From: 70-18 sp041691815
Lineage (GTDB): Bacteria; Pseudomonadota; Alphaproteobacteria; Acetobacterales; Acetobacteraceae
DNA: 36,344 nt
NCBI GenBank assembly: GCA_041691815.1
Contig: JBEPTZ010000036.1
Span: 1 to 36,344 of the forward strand
Reading direction: 5' to 3'
The notes below the pieces were generated by a model, which ran no database searches, was not told the origin of the DNA, and worked only from the letters and a program-made list of their open reading frames with translations. Position 1 is the stretch's first letter, and each line of letters starts with the position of its first letter. This document shows positions 1-9,776 of this stretch, piece by piece. Position numbers and translations under genes: made by a program.

Positions 1-1
1 T

Positions 2-78
<77 letters not shown>

Positions 79-107
79 GCATCGCAGCAGCCCCCGGTTT
101 CATTGTT

Positions 108-137
108 TTCGAATCCCCGGTAAGCTTTCCTTACAAT
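108..137 (+). promoter_or_regulatory. Candidate promoter of the nuo operon
   Basis: TACAAT at 132-137 matches the -10 consensus at 5 of 6 positions. A weak -35-like TTCGAA lies 18 bases upstream at 108-113. It sits in the 217-base gap between the tRNA and nuoA and would give a leader of about 150 nt. A small hairpin (GTAAG/CTTAC, 120-134) overlaps it. The assignment rests on position and the -10 alone. Confidence 0.3.
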
Positions 138-295
138 CCAGCTGGGCGGTTCGCCCTTGAATTGCCGGCATTTCGTGCCAGCGCCCCTATGGCCGCGCGC
201 GCATGATGGGGTTAAGGTCGGGTTGCGCTGCGGTGCGGGATGGCCTGCGCGGTGGCGTCGGCGTGAGGTGCGCCGGCAGACCGGAAGGACACAGC

Positions 296-661
296 ATGGG
301 CCCGTTGCTCGCCGCCTATTTCCCGATCCTGGTGTTCATCGGCATTGCCGGGGTGATCGCGGTGGCGATGGTCGGCGCCTCGCTGCTGGCCGCCCCGCAT
401 CGGCCCTATGCGGAGAAGCTGTCGGCCTATGAATGCGGCTTCGAGGCGTTCGACGATGCGCGGCGGCGGTTCGACGTGCGGTTCTACCTGGTGGCGCTGC
501 TGTTCATCATCTTCGACCTGGAAGTGGCGTTCCTGTTCCCCTGGGCGGTGAGCCTGGCCGATATCGGGCTGCTCGGCTTCTTCTCGATGATCGTGTTCCT
601 CGGCGTGCTGACGGTGGGGTTCATCTACGAGTGGCGCAAGGGCGCGCTGGAGTGGGAGTGA
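296..661 (+). CDS. nuoA: NADH-quinone oxidoreductase subunit A
   Basis: This is the small membrane subunit of complex I, 121 residues, the usual family length. Three transmembrane helices are visible: about residues 7-27, 64-86 and 92-112. The loop between the first two carries the conserved YECGFE motif, and the FYLVALLFIIFDLEVAFLFP segment is typical of NuoA. I chose the ATG at 296 because GGAAGG (283-288) lies 7 bases upstream and the product then starts like its family; an upstream in-frame ATG at 203 would add 31 uncharacteristic residues. It is the first gene of a compact nuoA-N operon, and nuoB starts 5 bases after its stop. Confidence 0.97.
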   Translation: MGPLLAAYFPILVFIGIAGVIAVAMVGASLLAAPHRPYAEKLSAYECGFEAFDDARRRFDVRFYLVALLFIIFDLEVAFLFPWAVSLADIGLLGFFSMIVFLGVLTVGFIYEWRKGALEWE

Positions 662-666
662 GCGGG

Positions 667-1224
667 ATGAGCGCATCCGAGACGATAATGGACTTCAAGG
701 GCGGCGCGCTGCCGCCCGGCCCCGGCCAGGACGCAGTGGTGAAGGGCATCACCGGCGAGATGACCGATAAGGGCTTCGTGGTCGCGAATCTGGACAAGCT
801 GGTGAACTGGGCGCGCACCGGCAGCCTGTGGCCGATGACCTTCGGGCTAGCCTGCTGCGCGGTAGAGATGATCCACGTCTACATGCCGCGCTATGACCTC
901 GACCGGTTCGGGATCATCCCGCGCGCCTCGCCGCGGCAGAGCGACGTGATGATCGTCGCCGGCACGCTGACCAACAAGATGGCGCCGGCGCTGCGCAAGG
1001 TCTACGACCAGATGCCGGAGCCGCGCTGGGTGATCAGCATGGGCAGCTGCGCCAATGGCGGCGGCTACTACCATTATTCGTATTCGGTGGTGCGCGGCTG
1101 CGACCGCATCGTGCCGGTGGACGTGTATGTGCCGGGCTGCCCGCCGACCGCCGAGGCGCTGCTCTACGGGATCATGCAGTTGCAGAAGAAAATCCGCCGC
1201 ACCGGGACGATTCTCCGTGGCTGA
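667..1224 (+). CDS. nuoB: NADH-quinone oxidoreductase subunit B
   Basis: The 185-residue subunit carries the terminal [4Fe-4S] cluster N2, which passes electrons to quinone at the junction of the peripheral and membrane arms. The four ligands are visible with the family spacing: tandem C63-C64 in LACCAVEM, C128 in GSCANGG and C158 in VPGCPPTAE. The ATG at 667 follows nuoA by 5 bases and gives the normal length. The 3' end overlaps the GTG start of nuoC, which suggests translational coupling. Confidence 0.98.
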   Translation: MSASETIMDFKGGALPPGPGQDAVVKGITGEMTDKGFVVANLDKLVNWARTGSLWPMTFGLACCAVEMIHVYMPRYDLDRFGIIPRASPRQSDVMIVAGTLTNKMAPALRKVYDQMPEPRWVISMGSCANGGGYYHYSYSVVRGCDRIVPVDVYVPGCPPTAEALLYGIMQLQKKIRRTGTILRG

Positions 1225-1870
1225 CGAGCAGGCAGAAGCGGCCCCGGTGGCCGAGCCGGCGCCGGTGCCGACCGCCGCCGAAATCCTGGCCGGCCAGATC
1301 GCCGCCTTGCCGGGCGTCGCCCGGGTTTGGGTCGAGCACGGCGAGATGGTCGCCGATGCGTCGCGCGAGGGGCTGGTGGCGCTGATGCTGGCGTTGCGCG
1401 ACGACAAGCGGTTCGCCTTCGAGCAGATGATGGATCTGTGCGGGGTGGACTGGCCGGAGCGGGCGCAGCGCTTCGACGTGGTCTACAACCTGCTGTCGGT
1501 GTCGCTGAACCAGCGGCTGCGGGTGGTGGTGCCGACCGATGACGCGGTGCCGGTGCCCTCGGTGCATACCGTCTGGCCGGTGGCGACGTGGTGGGAGCGT
1601 GAGGCCTGGGATTTGTTCGGCATCGTGTTCTCCGGCCAGCCGGATCTGCGCCGCATCCTCACCGATTACGGCTTCGAGGGGCATCCGCTGCGCAAGGACT
1701 TCCCGCTGACCGGCTTCGTCGAGGTGCGCTACGACGACGAGCGCAAGCAGGTGGTCTACGAGAAGGTGAAGCTGGTGCAGGATTTCCGCAGTTTCGATTT
1801 CCTCTCGCCGTGGGAGGCGATGACCACGCTGCCCGGTGACGAGAAGGCCCGTAACGGGAGCCCGAAATGA
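1217..1870 (+). CDS. nuoC: NADH-quinone oxidoreductase subunit C
   Basis: This is the 30-kDa-type subunit of the peripheral arm, 217 residues. It contains the family signature WYEREVFDLFGI in the form WWEREAWDLFGIVFSGQPDL, followed by RRILTDYGFEGHPLRKDFPLTG. The first 25 residues are a non-conserved Ala/Pro-rich extension. The GTG at 1217 overlaps the nuoB stop by 8 bases and is the only normal start near the conserved region. nuoC and nuoD are separate genes, as in most alphaproteobacteria and unlike the fused nuoCD of enterics. The stop overlaps the nuoD ATG (ATGA). Confidence 0.96.
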   Translation: MADEQAEAAPVAEPAPVPTAAEILAGQIAALPGVARVWVEHGEMVADASREGLVALMLALRDDKRFAFEQMMDLCGVDWPERAQRFDVVYNLLSVSLNQRLRVVVPTDDAVPVPSVHTVWPVATWWEREAWDLFGIVFSGQPDLRRILTDYGFEGHPLRKDFPLTGFVEVRYDDERKQVVYEKVKLVQDFRSFDFLSPWEAMTTLPGDEKARNGSPK

Positions 1871-3075
1871 GCGAGACGGTGAAGACCGATCCGGCCACCC
1901 GCACTGTCGAGATCGACAGCCATTCGCTGAATTTCGGCCCGCAGCATCCGGCCGCGCACGGCGTGCTGCGGCTGATCCTGGAAATGGACGGCGAGGTGGT
2001 GGAGCGTGCCGATCCGCATATCGGGCTGCTGCATCGCGGCACCGAGAAGCTGATCGAATACAAGACCTACATGCAGGCGGTGCCGTATTTCGACCGGCTG
2101 GACTACGTCAGCCCGATGAGCCAGGAGCACTGCTTCGCGCTGGCTACCGAGAAGCTGCTGGGCATCAAGGTGCCGGAACGGGCAAGCTGGATTCGCACGC
2201 TGTTCTGCGAGATCACCCGGGTGCTGAACCACCTGCTGAACGTGACCACCTTCGCGCTGGATGTGGGCGCGATCACCCCGTCGCTGTGGGGGTTCGAGGA
2301 ACGCGAGAAGCTGCTGGAGTTCCATGAGGCGGCCTCCGGTGCGCGGTTCCATGCCAACTACTTCCGGCCGGGCGGGGTGTCCAAGGACCTGCCGGCCGGG
2401 CTGGAGGACAGGATCGCCGCCTGGGCCGAGACATTTCCGAAGTTTATCGACGACCTGGAGAACCTGCTGACCACCAACCGCATCTGGAAGCAGCGGCTGG
2501 TGGATATCGGCACCATGTCGGCCGAGGAAGCGCTGGCCTGGGGGTTCAGCGGGCCGTGCATCCGCGCGTCCGGCGTACCGTGGGATTTGCGCCGGGCGCA
2601 GCCGTACGAGATGTACGACCGGGTCGATTTCAAGATCGCGGTCGGCCGCAACGGCGACTGCTACGACCGCTATCTGGTGCGGGTCGCCGAGATGCGCGAG
2701 AGCACCAAGATCGTTCAGCAGTGCCTGGCGCAGATGAAGCCGGGGCCGGTGAAGGTGCAGGACAACAAGATCACGCCGCCGAAGCGCGCCGAGATGAAGA
2801 CCTCGATGGAGGCGTTGATCCATCACTTCAAGCTGTATACCGAGGGCTATCACGTGCCGGCCGGCGCCACCTACACCGCGGTGGAGGCGCCGAAGGGCGA
2901 GTTCGGCGTGTATCTGGTGGCCGACGGCACCAACCGGCCGTATCGCTGCAAGATCCGCGCGACCGGCTTTGCCCACCTGCAGGCGATCGATGTGATGGCC
3001 AAGCGCCACATGCTGGCCGACGCGGTGGCGATCGTCGGCTCGCTCGATCTGGTGTTCGGAGAGGTTGACAGGTAG
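1867..3075 (+). CDS. nuoD: NADH-quinone oxidoreductase subunit D
   Basis: The 49-kDa-type subunit, 402 residues, forms the quinone-binding pocket together with NuoB. It is homologous to the large subunit of NiFe hydrogenases but has lost the metal ligands. The N-terminus has the conserved NFGPQHPAAHGVLRL block, followed by DPHIGLLHRGTEKL and LDYVSPMSQEH. The C-terminus ends in the family form DLVFGEVDR. The ATG overlaps the nuoC stop by 4 bases. nuoE starts at the very next base after the stop. Confidence 0.98.
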   Translation: MSETVKTDPATRTVEIDSHSLNFGPQHPAAHGVLRLILEMDGEVVERADPHIGLLHRGTEKLIEYKTYMQAVPYFDRLDYVSPMSQEHCFALATEKLLGIKVPERASWIRTLFCEITRVLNHLLNVTTFALDVGAITPSLWGFEEREKLLEFHEAASGARFHANYFRPGGVSKDLPAGLEDRIAAWAETFPKFIDDLENLLTTNRIWKQRLVDIGTMSAEEALAWGFSGPCIRASGVPWDLRRAQPYEMYDRVDFKIAVGRNGDCYDRYLVRVAEMRESTKIVQQCLAQMKPGPVKVQDNKITPPKRAEMKTSMEALIHHFKLYTEGYHVPAGATYTAVEAPKGEFGVYLVADGTNRPYRCKIRATGFAHLQAIDVMAKRHMLADAVAIVGSLDLVFGEVDR

Positions 3076-3717
3076 ATGACGGCAGAGACCGACAAGCCGG
3101 GCTTCGTGCAGCCGGCCAGCTTCGCCTTCGACGCCGAGAGCATGGCGCAGGTGGACCACCACATCGCCAAATATCCGGCCGGCAAACAGGCCAGCGCGGT
3201 GCTGCCGCTGATGGATATCGCGCAGCGGCAGATGGGGCGGGCGACCGGCAGCGCCTGGGTGCCGATCGCGGCGATGGACGAGATCGCGCGGGTGCTGGAG
3301 ATGCCGCGGGTGCGGGTCTACGAGATTGCGACCTTCTACACGATGTACAACACCGTGCCGGTGGGCAAATTCCACCTGCAGGTGTGCACCACCACGCCGT
3401 GCTGGCTGCGTGGCTCGGACGACATCGTGCATGCCTGCCGCGAGGTCACCGGGATCAAGGGCTGGAAGGAGACAAGTGCCGACGGCGTGTTCACCATGAC
3501 CGAGGTGGAATGCGTCGGCGCCTGCGTCAACGCGCCGGTGATCCAGGTCAACGACGATCTCTACGAGGACCTCGACGGCGAACGCACCAGGGCGCTGCTG
3601 GAGGCGCTGCGGCGCGGCGAGATCCCGAAGCCGGGGTCGACCATCGGGCGGCTGACCTCGGCCCCCGAGGGTGGGCCGACGACGTTGACGACGCTGAATT
3701 TCCAGAAGGCGGAATGA
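3076..3717 (+). CDS. nuoE: NADH-quinone oxidoreductase subunit E
   Basis: The 24-kDa-type subunit, 213 residues, is part of the NADH dehydrogenase module and carries the [2Fe-2S] cluster N1a. The thioredoxin-like domain has ligands C104 and C109 (CTTTPC) and C146 and C150 (ECVGAC). An N-terminal helical region contains ATFYTMY, typical of the family. The last 30 or so residues are a poorly conserved tail, rich in Thr and Gly. The ATG directly abuts the nuoD stop. Confidence 0.97.
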   Translation: MTAETDKPGFVQPASFAFDAESMAQVDHHIAKYPAGKQASAVLPLMDIAQRQMGRATGSAWVPIAAMDEIARVLEMPRVRVYEIATFYTMYNTVPVGKFHLQVCTTTPCWLRGSDDIVHACREVTGIKGWKETSADGVFTMTEVECVGACVNAPVIQVNDDLYEDLDGERTRALLEALRRGEIPKPGSTIGRLTSAPEGGPTTLTTLNFQKAE

Positions 3718-3721
3718 GCGC

Positions 3722-5026
<1,305 letters not shown>

Positions 5027-5031
5027 ACGCA

Positions 5032-7089
5032 GTGGTGAAGCTGACCGTTGACGGAATCGAGGTCGAGGTGCCGGCTGGCTCGAATGTGCTGCAGGCCTGC
5101 GAGGCCGCCGGCAAGGAGATTCCGCGCTTCTGCTATCACGAGCGGCTGTCCGTCGCCGGCAATTGCCGCATGTGCCTGGTGGAGATCGAGAAGACGCCGC
5201 CGAAGCCGATTGCTTCCTGCGGCTATCCGGTAGCCGAGGGCATGGTGGTGCACACCGACACGCCGATGGTGGTGAACGGCCGGCGCGGGGTGATGGAATT
5301 CCTGCTGATCAACCACCCGTTGGATTGCCCGATCTGCGACCAGGGCGGCGAATGCGACCTGCAGGACCAGTCGATGGGCTATGGCAGCGACCACTCGCGC
5401 TATCTGGAGCCGAAGCGGGCGGTGAAAGACAAGTATCTCGGCCCGCTGGTCAAGACCATCATGACCCGCTGCATCCATTGCACGCGCTGCATCCGCTTCT
5501 CGGCGGAGATTGCCGGCACCTCGCAACTAGGCGCCACGGCGCGCGGCGAGGACATGGAGGTCGGGCCGTATATCGAGCAGGCGCTGAATTCGGAGTTGTC
5601 CGGCAACATCATCGACATCTGCCCGGTCGGTGCACTGACCTCGAAGCCCTATGCGTTCGTGGCGCGGCCGTGGGAGTTGAAGAAGACCGACAGCGTGGAT
5701 GTGCTGGACGCGGTGGGGGCGGCGATCCGCATCGATACCCGCGGGCCGGAGGTGCTGCGCGTGCTGCCGCGGCTGAACGAGGACGTCAACGAGGAGTGGC
5801 TGGCCGACAAGTCGCGTTTCGCCATCGACGGGCTGATGCGCCGGCGGCTGGACTCCTGCTGGGTGCGGCGCGACGGCAAGCTGGTGCGCGCCGAGTGGGC
5901 CGAGGCGTTCACCGCGATCGGCAACCGGCTGATGGGACTCGATGGCAGCCGCATTGGTGCGGTGGCCGGTGACCTGGCCGACGCCGAGAGCATGCTGCTG
6001 CTGAAGGAGTTGATGGCAGCCCTCGGCTCGGCGAACCTGGATTGCCGCCAGGACGGCGCGATGCTGGATGGCAGCCGGCGCGATTTCTACAGCTTCAACA
6101 CCTCGATCGCCGGGATCGAGGAGGCCGACGCGCTGCTGATCGTCGGTGCCAATCCGCGCCGCGAGGCGCCGCTGCTGAATGCGCGCATCCGCAAGGCCTG
6201 GCTGCATACCGGGCTGAAGGTGGCGGCGATCGGCACGCCGGCCGAGCTGACCTATCCGGTGGAGTGGCTGGGCGACCGGCCGCTGGCGCTGGGCGGGCTG
6301 CTCGGCGGCAGCGGATTTGCCGAAACCCTGAAGGCGGCGAAGCGGCCGATGATCATCGTCGGCCAGGCGGCGCTGGCGCGGCCGGATGGGGCGGCGATCC
6401 TGGCGGCGTGCTGGAAGCTGGCGGCCGAGACCGGCATGCTGGCGGCGGACTGGCACGGCTTCAACGTGCTGCACACCGCCGCGGCGCGGGTGGCGGCACT
6501 CGATCTCGGCTTCCTGCCAGGTGCCGGCGGCAAGGATCTCGCGGCGATGCTCGGCGGCGGCGTCGACATGCTGTGGCTGCTGGGGGCCGATGAGTTCGAC
6601 ACCGCGAAAATCGGCGCCGACACCTTCGTCGTCTATCAGGGCCATCATGGCGATGCCGGTGCGGCGCGGGCCGATGTGATCCTGCCTGGTGCCGCCTACA
6701 CCGAGAAAGACGGCACCTACGTGAACACCGAGGGCCGGGTGCAGCGCGGCCGGATGGCGGTGTTTCCGCGCGGCGAGGCGCGTGAGGACTGGAAAATTCT
6801 GCGCGCGTTCAGCGGCGTGATCGGCCACACCCTGCCGTATGACACCATCGAGGCGGTGCGGGCGCGGCTGGAGCAGGTGAACCCGGTATTCGCGCGGCTG
6901 GACATGCTGCCGCGGTTCGGCTGCTCGGACCTGTCGGGCCCGGCCGGCGAGGTGGGCGCCCTGAGCGGGCCGCCGCTCGGGGTTGCGGTGGCCAACTACT
7001 ACCAGACCGATCCGATCAGCCGCGCCAGTCCGACCATGGCGGAATGCACGCGCGTCCACGCGCCACCCCTGGCCCAGGCGGCGGAGTAG
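5032..7089 (+). CDS. nuoG: NADH-quinone oxidoreductase subunit G
   Basis: The 75-kDa-type subunit, 685 residues, conducts electrons within the NADH module. The N-terminal ferredoxin domain has the N1b ligands C34, C45, C48 and C63. Next comes the N5 motif H95-x3-C99-x2-C102-x5-C108, then the N4 ligands C147, C150, C153 and C197. The remaining 480 or so residues are the molybdopterin-oxidoreductase-like domain with no redox role. The extra N7-cluster Cys motif of some bacteria is not apparent. I chose GTG 5032 because GGAG (5020-5023) is 8 bases upstream and the product starts MVKLTVDG. The adjacent in-frame GTG 5035 is possible. Confidence 0.97.
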   Translation: MVKLTVDGIEVEVPAGSNVLQACEAAGKEIPRFCYHERLSVAGNCRMCLVEIEKTPPKPIASCGYPVAEGMVVHTDTPMVVNGRRGVMEFLLINHPLDCPICDQGGECDLQDQSMGYGSDHSRYLEPKRAVKDKYLGPLVKTIMTRCIHCTRCIRFSAEIAGTSQLGATARGEDMEVGPYIEQALNSELSGNIIDICPVGALTSKPYAFVARPWELKKTDSVDVLDAVGAAIRIDTRGPEVLRVLPRLNEDVNEEWLADKSRFAIDGLMRRRLDSCWVRRDGKLVRAEWAEAFTAIGNRLMGLDGSRIGAVAGDLADAESMLLLKELMAALGSANLDCRQDGAMLDGSRRDFYSFNTSIAGIEEADALLIVGANPRREAPLLNARIRKAWLHTGLKVAAIGTPAELTYPVEWLGDRPLALGGLLGGSGFAETLKAAKRPMIIVGQAALARPDGAAILAACWKLAAETGMLAADWHGFNVLHTAAARVAALDLGFLPGAGGKDLAAMLGGGVDMLWLLGADEFDTAKIGADTFVVYQGHHGDAGAARADVILPGAAYTEKDGTYVNTEGRVQRGRMAVFPRGEAREDWKILRAFSGVIGHTLPYDTIEAVRARLEQVNPVFARLDMLPRFGCSDLSGPAGEVGALSGPPLGVAVANYYQTDPISRASPTMAECTRVHAPPLAQAAE

Positions 7090-7093
7090 CGGC

Positions 7094-8104
7094 ATGAGCA
7101 ACTTCTTCTACGACGAGCCGCTCGGCATCCTGCTGCTGACGCTCGGCAAGACGCTGCTGCTGCTGGTGCCGCTGCTGATCGCGGTGGCCTACCTGACCTA
7201 TGCCGAGCGCAAGGTGCTGGCGGCGATGCAGTCGCGGCGCGGGCCGAACGTGGTTGGCACCTTCGGTCTGCTGCAGCCGTTCGCCGACGCGATCAAGATG
7301 ATCATGAAGGAAACCGTGATCCCCACCGGCGCCAACCGGGTGCTGTTCCTGTTCGCGCCGATGCTCACCTTCAGCCTGGCGATGATCGCCTGGGCGGTGA
7401 TCCCGATGAACGACGGCTGGGCGATCTCGGACATCAATGTCGGCATTCTCTATCTGTTCGCGGTGTCCTCGCTGGGGGTCTACGGGATCATCATCGCCGG
7501 CTGGGCGAGCAACTCGAAATACGGTTTCCTCGGCGCGCTGCGGTCCGCCGCGCAGATGGTGTCGTACGAGGTGTCGCTGGGCTTCGTGATCGTCTGCGTG
7601 CTGCTCTGCGTCGGCAGCCTGAACCTCACCGATATCGTCATGGCGCAGCAGAAGATCTGGTACGTGATCCCGCTGTTCCCGATGGCGATCATCTTCTTCA
7701 TCTCGACGCTGGCGGAGACCGGCCGCTCGCCGTTCGACCTGCCGGAAGGCGAGAGCGAGATCGTCGCCGGCTATTTCGTCGAATACAGCTCGATGAGCTT
7801 CGGGCTGTTCTTCCTCGGCGAGTACGCCAACATGATCCTGATGTCGACGATGACGGTGATCCTGTTCCTCGGCGGCTGGCTGGCGCCGTTCGGGCTGACC
7901 TTCCTTCCTGGCCCGGTATGGATGATCCTGAAGATCTGCCTGGTGCTGTTCCTGTTCCTGTGGTCGCGCGCCACCTTCCCGCGCTACCGCTACGACCAGT
8001 TGATGCGCCTGGGCTGGAAGGTGTTCCTGCCGTTTTCGCTGTTCTACCTGGTGCTGGTGGCCGGCGTGCTGCTGGTGATGGGCTGGCTGCCGCATGTTGC
8101 CTGA
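7094..8104 (+). CDS. nuoH: NADH-quinone oxidoreductase subunit H
   Basis: This membrane subunit, 336 residues, anchors the peripheral arm and lines the quinone entry channel. The family normally has eight helices, and the hydrophobic pattern agrees. Conserved blocks are TYAERKVLAAMQSRRGPN near residue 35, the loop AETGRSPFDLPEGESEIVAG near residue 205, and FLWSRATFPRYRYDQLM near the C-terminus. The ATG at 7094 is 4 bases after the nuoG stop. A 40-base gap with GAGGAG separates it from nuoI. Confidence 0.98.
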   Translation: MSNFFYDEPLGILLLTLGKTLLLLVPLLIAVAYLTYAERKVLAAMQSRRGPNVVGTFGLLQPFADAIKMIMKETVIPTGANRVLFLFAPMLTFSLAMIAWAVIPMNDGWAISDINVGILYLFAVSSLGVYGIIIAGWASNSKYGFLGALRSAAQMVSYEVSLGFVIVCVLLCVGSLNLTDIVMAQQKIWYVIPLFPMAIIFFISTLAETGRSPFDLPEGESEIVAGYFVEYSSMSFGLFFLGEYANMILMSTMTVILFLGGWLAPFGLTFLPGPVWMILKICLVLFLFLWSRATFPRYRYDQLMRLGWKVFLPFSLFYLVLVAGVLLVMGWLPHVA

Positions 8105-8144
8105 ACCCTGCATGCGCCGGCATCGCGGCCGAGGAGTCTGACAG

Positions 8145-8633
8145 ATGGCATTGCTGGATCGCACCGCCCGCGCCCTGCTGCTGAGCGATATCCTGCTCGG
8201 CATGGGGGTGACGCTGAAGTATTTCTTCAAGCGCAAGGTCACCATCAACTACCCGTATGAGAAGGGGCCGCTGAGCCCGCGCTTCAAGGGCGAGCACGCG
8301 CTGCGGCGCTACCCGAACGGCGAGGAACGCTGCATCGCCTGCAAGCTGTGCGAGGCGATCTGCCCGGCCCAGGCGATCACCATCGAGGCCGAACCGCGCG
8401 AGGACGGCAGCCGCCGCACCACCCGCTACGACATCGACATGACCAAGTGCATCTATTGCGACCTGTGCGAGGAAGCCTGCCCGGTGGATGCCATCGTGCA
8501 GGGGCCGAACTTCGAATTCGCCACCGAGACCCGCGAGGAACTGCTGTACGACAAGGCCAAGCTGTTGGCCAACGGCGACCGCTGGGAGCCGGAACTGGCG
8601 AAGCGGCTGGAACTCGATGCCCCATATCGCTGA
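8145..8633 (+). CDS. nuoI: NADH-quinone oxidoreductase subunit I
   Basis: The 23-kDa-type ferredoxin subunit, 162 residues, carries clusters N6a and N6b between NuoG and NuoB. Both [4Fe-4S] motifs are intact: C63-x2-C66-x2-C69-x3-C73 and C102-x2-C105-x2-C108-x3-C112. The C-terminus ends in the common form RLELDAPYR. GAGGAG lies just upstream of the ATG. The last codons and the stop are repeated almost perfectly right after the gene (see the repeat at 8619-8651). Confidence 0.98.
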   Translation: MALLDRTARALLLSDILLGMGVTLKYFFKRKVTINYPYEKGPLSPRFKGEHALRRYPNGEERCIACKLCEAICPAQAITIEAEPREDGSRRTTRYDIDMTKCIYCDLCEEACPVDAIVQGPNFEFATETREELLYDKAKLLANGDRWEPELAKRLELDAPYR

Positions 8634-8651
8634 GCGCCCCGTATCGCTGAG
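8619..8651 (+). repeat. Tandem near-duplication across the nuoI stop codon
   Basis: A 16-base word, GCCCCATATCGCTGAG (8619-8634), recurs as GCCCCGTATCGCTGAG (8636-8651) with one mismatch, a period of 17. The first copy holds the last four nuoI codons and the stop. The second lies in the spacer and ends in a perfect 10-bp palindrome region (8656-8665). Confidence 0.9.
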
Positions 8652-8692
8652 GAGAGGGGCGCCCCGGCAGCGGGCGGCCCGGTAGGATGACC

Positions 8693-8728
8693 ATGACCCA
8701 GAACCACCGCCGCACGGGTGCCCCATGA
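8693..8728 (+). other. Possible 11-codon mini-ORF coupled to nuoJ
   Basis: ATG 8693 opens a short frame (MTQNHRRTGAP) whose TGA at 8726-8728 overlaps the nuoJ ATG. A second in-frame ATG is at 8687. GGTAGG at 8681-8686 could serve as its ribosome site, while nuoJ itself has only a weak one. It could be a coupling leader or a chance frame; nothing in the peptide is recognisable. Confidence 0.22.
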
Positions 8729-9459
8729 CCGCCGCCCCGCTGCTCGTCAGCCCACTGCTGGCCACCATCGCCTTCTATGTGTTCGCAGCCATCCTGATCG
8801 CCTCGGCGGCGATGGTGGTCAGCGCCCGCAACCCGGTGCATTCGGTGTTGTTCCTGATCCTCGCCTTCTTCAACGCCGCCGCATTGTTCCTGCTGGCCGG
8901 CGCCGAGTTCCTGGCGATGATCCTGGTGATCGTCTATGTCGGCGCGGTTGCGGTGCTGTTCCTGTTCGTGGTGATGATGCTGGACATCAACTTCTCGCAG
9001 TTGCGCGAGGGGTTCCAGCGCTACGCCCCGGTCGGCGCGGCCATTGGCATCGTGCTGCTGGTGGAACTCGGCATGGTGCTGGGCGGCTGGAAATTCGCCC
9101 CCGCCGCCGCCAGCCTGCGCTTCGCGCCGCGCGATGCCGGGCTGCACAACACCGCACAACTCGGCCACCTGATCTATACCCACTACATCCTGCTGTTCCA
9201 GGTGTCGGGCCTGATCTTGCTGGTGGCGATGATCGGCGCCATCGTGCTGACCCTGCGCGACCGCACCTCGTCGCGGCATCAGGTGATCGCCCGCCAGCTT
9301 GCCCGCAATGTGGCGGACACGCTGGAGATGATGGATGTGCGGCCGGGCGCCGGCGTCGGCGAACTCGGCATCCTGCGGCCGAAGCCCGAGACGGCGCCGG
9401 AGCCGGTCGGCGAGGCCGGCGGCGGCCATTCTGGCGGCCATTCTGGCGGGGGACACTAA
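8725..9459 (+). CDS. nuoJ: NADH-quinone oxidoreductase subunit J
   Basis: This membrane subunit, 244 residues, normally has five helices. Its third helix takes part in the coupling between quinone reduction and proton pumping. The conserved segments NPVHSVLFLILAFFNAAALFLL and AEFLAMILVIVYVGAVAVLFLFVVMML are present. The protein is longer than the usual 200 or so residues. After the last helix (about residue 175) there is a polar tail that ends in a His/Gly-rich repeat, GGGHSGGHSGGGH, encoded by two exact 12-base repeats (9421-9444). Start: ATG 8725, the only sensible in-frame start, with weak ribosome-site similarity. Confidence 0.95.
   Translation: MTAAPLLVSPLLATIAFYVFAAILIASAAMVVSARNPVHSVLFLILAFFNAAALFLLAGAEFLAMILVIVYVGAVAVLFLFVVMMLDINFSQLREGFQRYAPVGAAIGIVLLVELGMVLGGWKFAPAAASLRFAPRDAGLHNTAQLGHLIYTHYILLFQVSGLILLVAMIGAIVLTLRDRTSSRHQVIARQLARNVADTLEMMDVRPGAGVGELGILRPKPETAPEPVGEAGGGHSGGHSGGGH
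9421..9444 (+). repeat. Two exact 12-base repeats in the nuoJ 3' end
   Basis: GGCGGCCATTCT occurs twice in direct tandem (9421-9432 and 9433-9444). It encodes two Gly-Gly-His-Ser units, followed by a degenerate third unit ending in His just before the TAA stop. Confidence 0.92.
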
Positions 9460-9460
9460 G

Positions 9461-9772
9461 ATGCTGGTTGTCGGTATCGGCCATTACCTGGCGGTCAGCG
9501 CCATCCTGCTGGTGCTGGGCATTTTCGGCATCTTCCTCAACCGCAAGAACGTCATCGTCATCCTGATGTCGGTCGAGCTGATCCTGCTGGCGGTCAATCT
9601 CAACCTGGTCGCCTTCTCGGCGGCGCTCGACGATCTCACCGGCCAGGTGATGGCGATGTTCGTGCTGACCGTGGCGGCGGCCGAGGCGGCGATCGGGCTG
9701 GCCATCCTGGTGATCTATTTCCGCAACCGCGGCTCGATCGAGGTCGAGGACGTGAATCTGATGAAGGGCTGA
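9461..9772 (+). CDS. nuoK: NADH-quinone oxidoreductase subunit K
   Basis: The small membrane subunit, 103 residues, has three helices and is related to MrpC of cation antiporters. The conserved membrane glutamate in MSVELILLAVNLNL (residue 39) and the second in AAAEAAIGLAILV (residue 75) are present; both are needed for proton translocation in the family. The ATG at 9461 follows the nuoJ stop by one base and gives the standard length. The region upstream is G-rich and can act as a ribosome site. Confidence 0.97.
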   Translation: MLVVGIGHYLAVSAILLVLGIFGIFLNRKNVIVILMSVELILLAVNLNLVAFSAALDDLTGQVMAMFVLTVAAAEAAIGLAILVIYFRNRGSIEVEDVNLMKG

Positions 9773-9776
9773 GCGC

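Noticed and set aside
203..295. Upstream extension of nuoA from ATG 203
   Set aside because: It adds 31 residues without family similarity; ATG 296 has a good ribosome site and gives the standard length.
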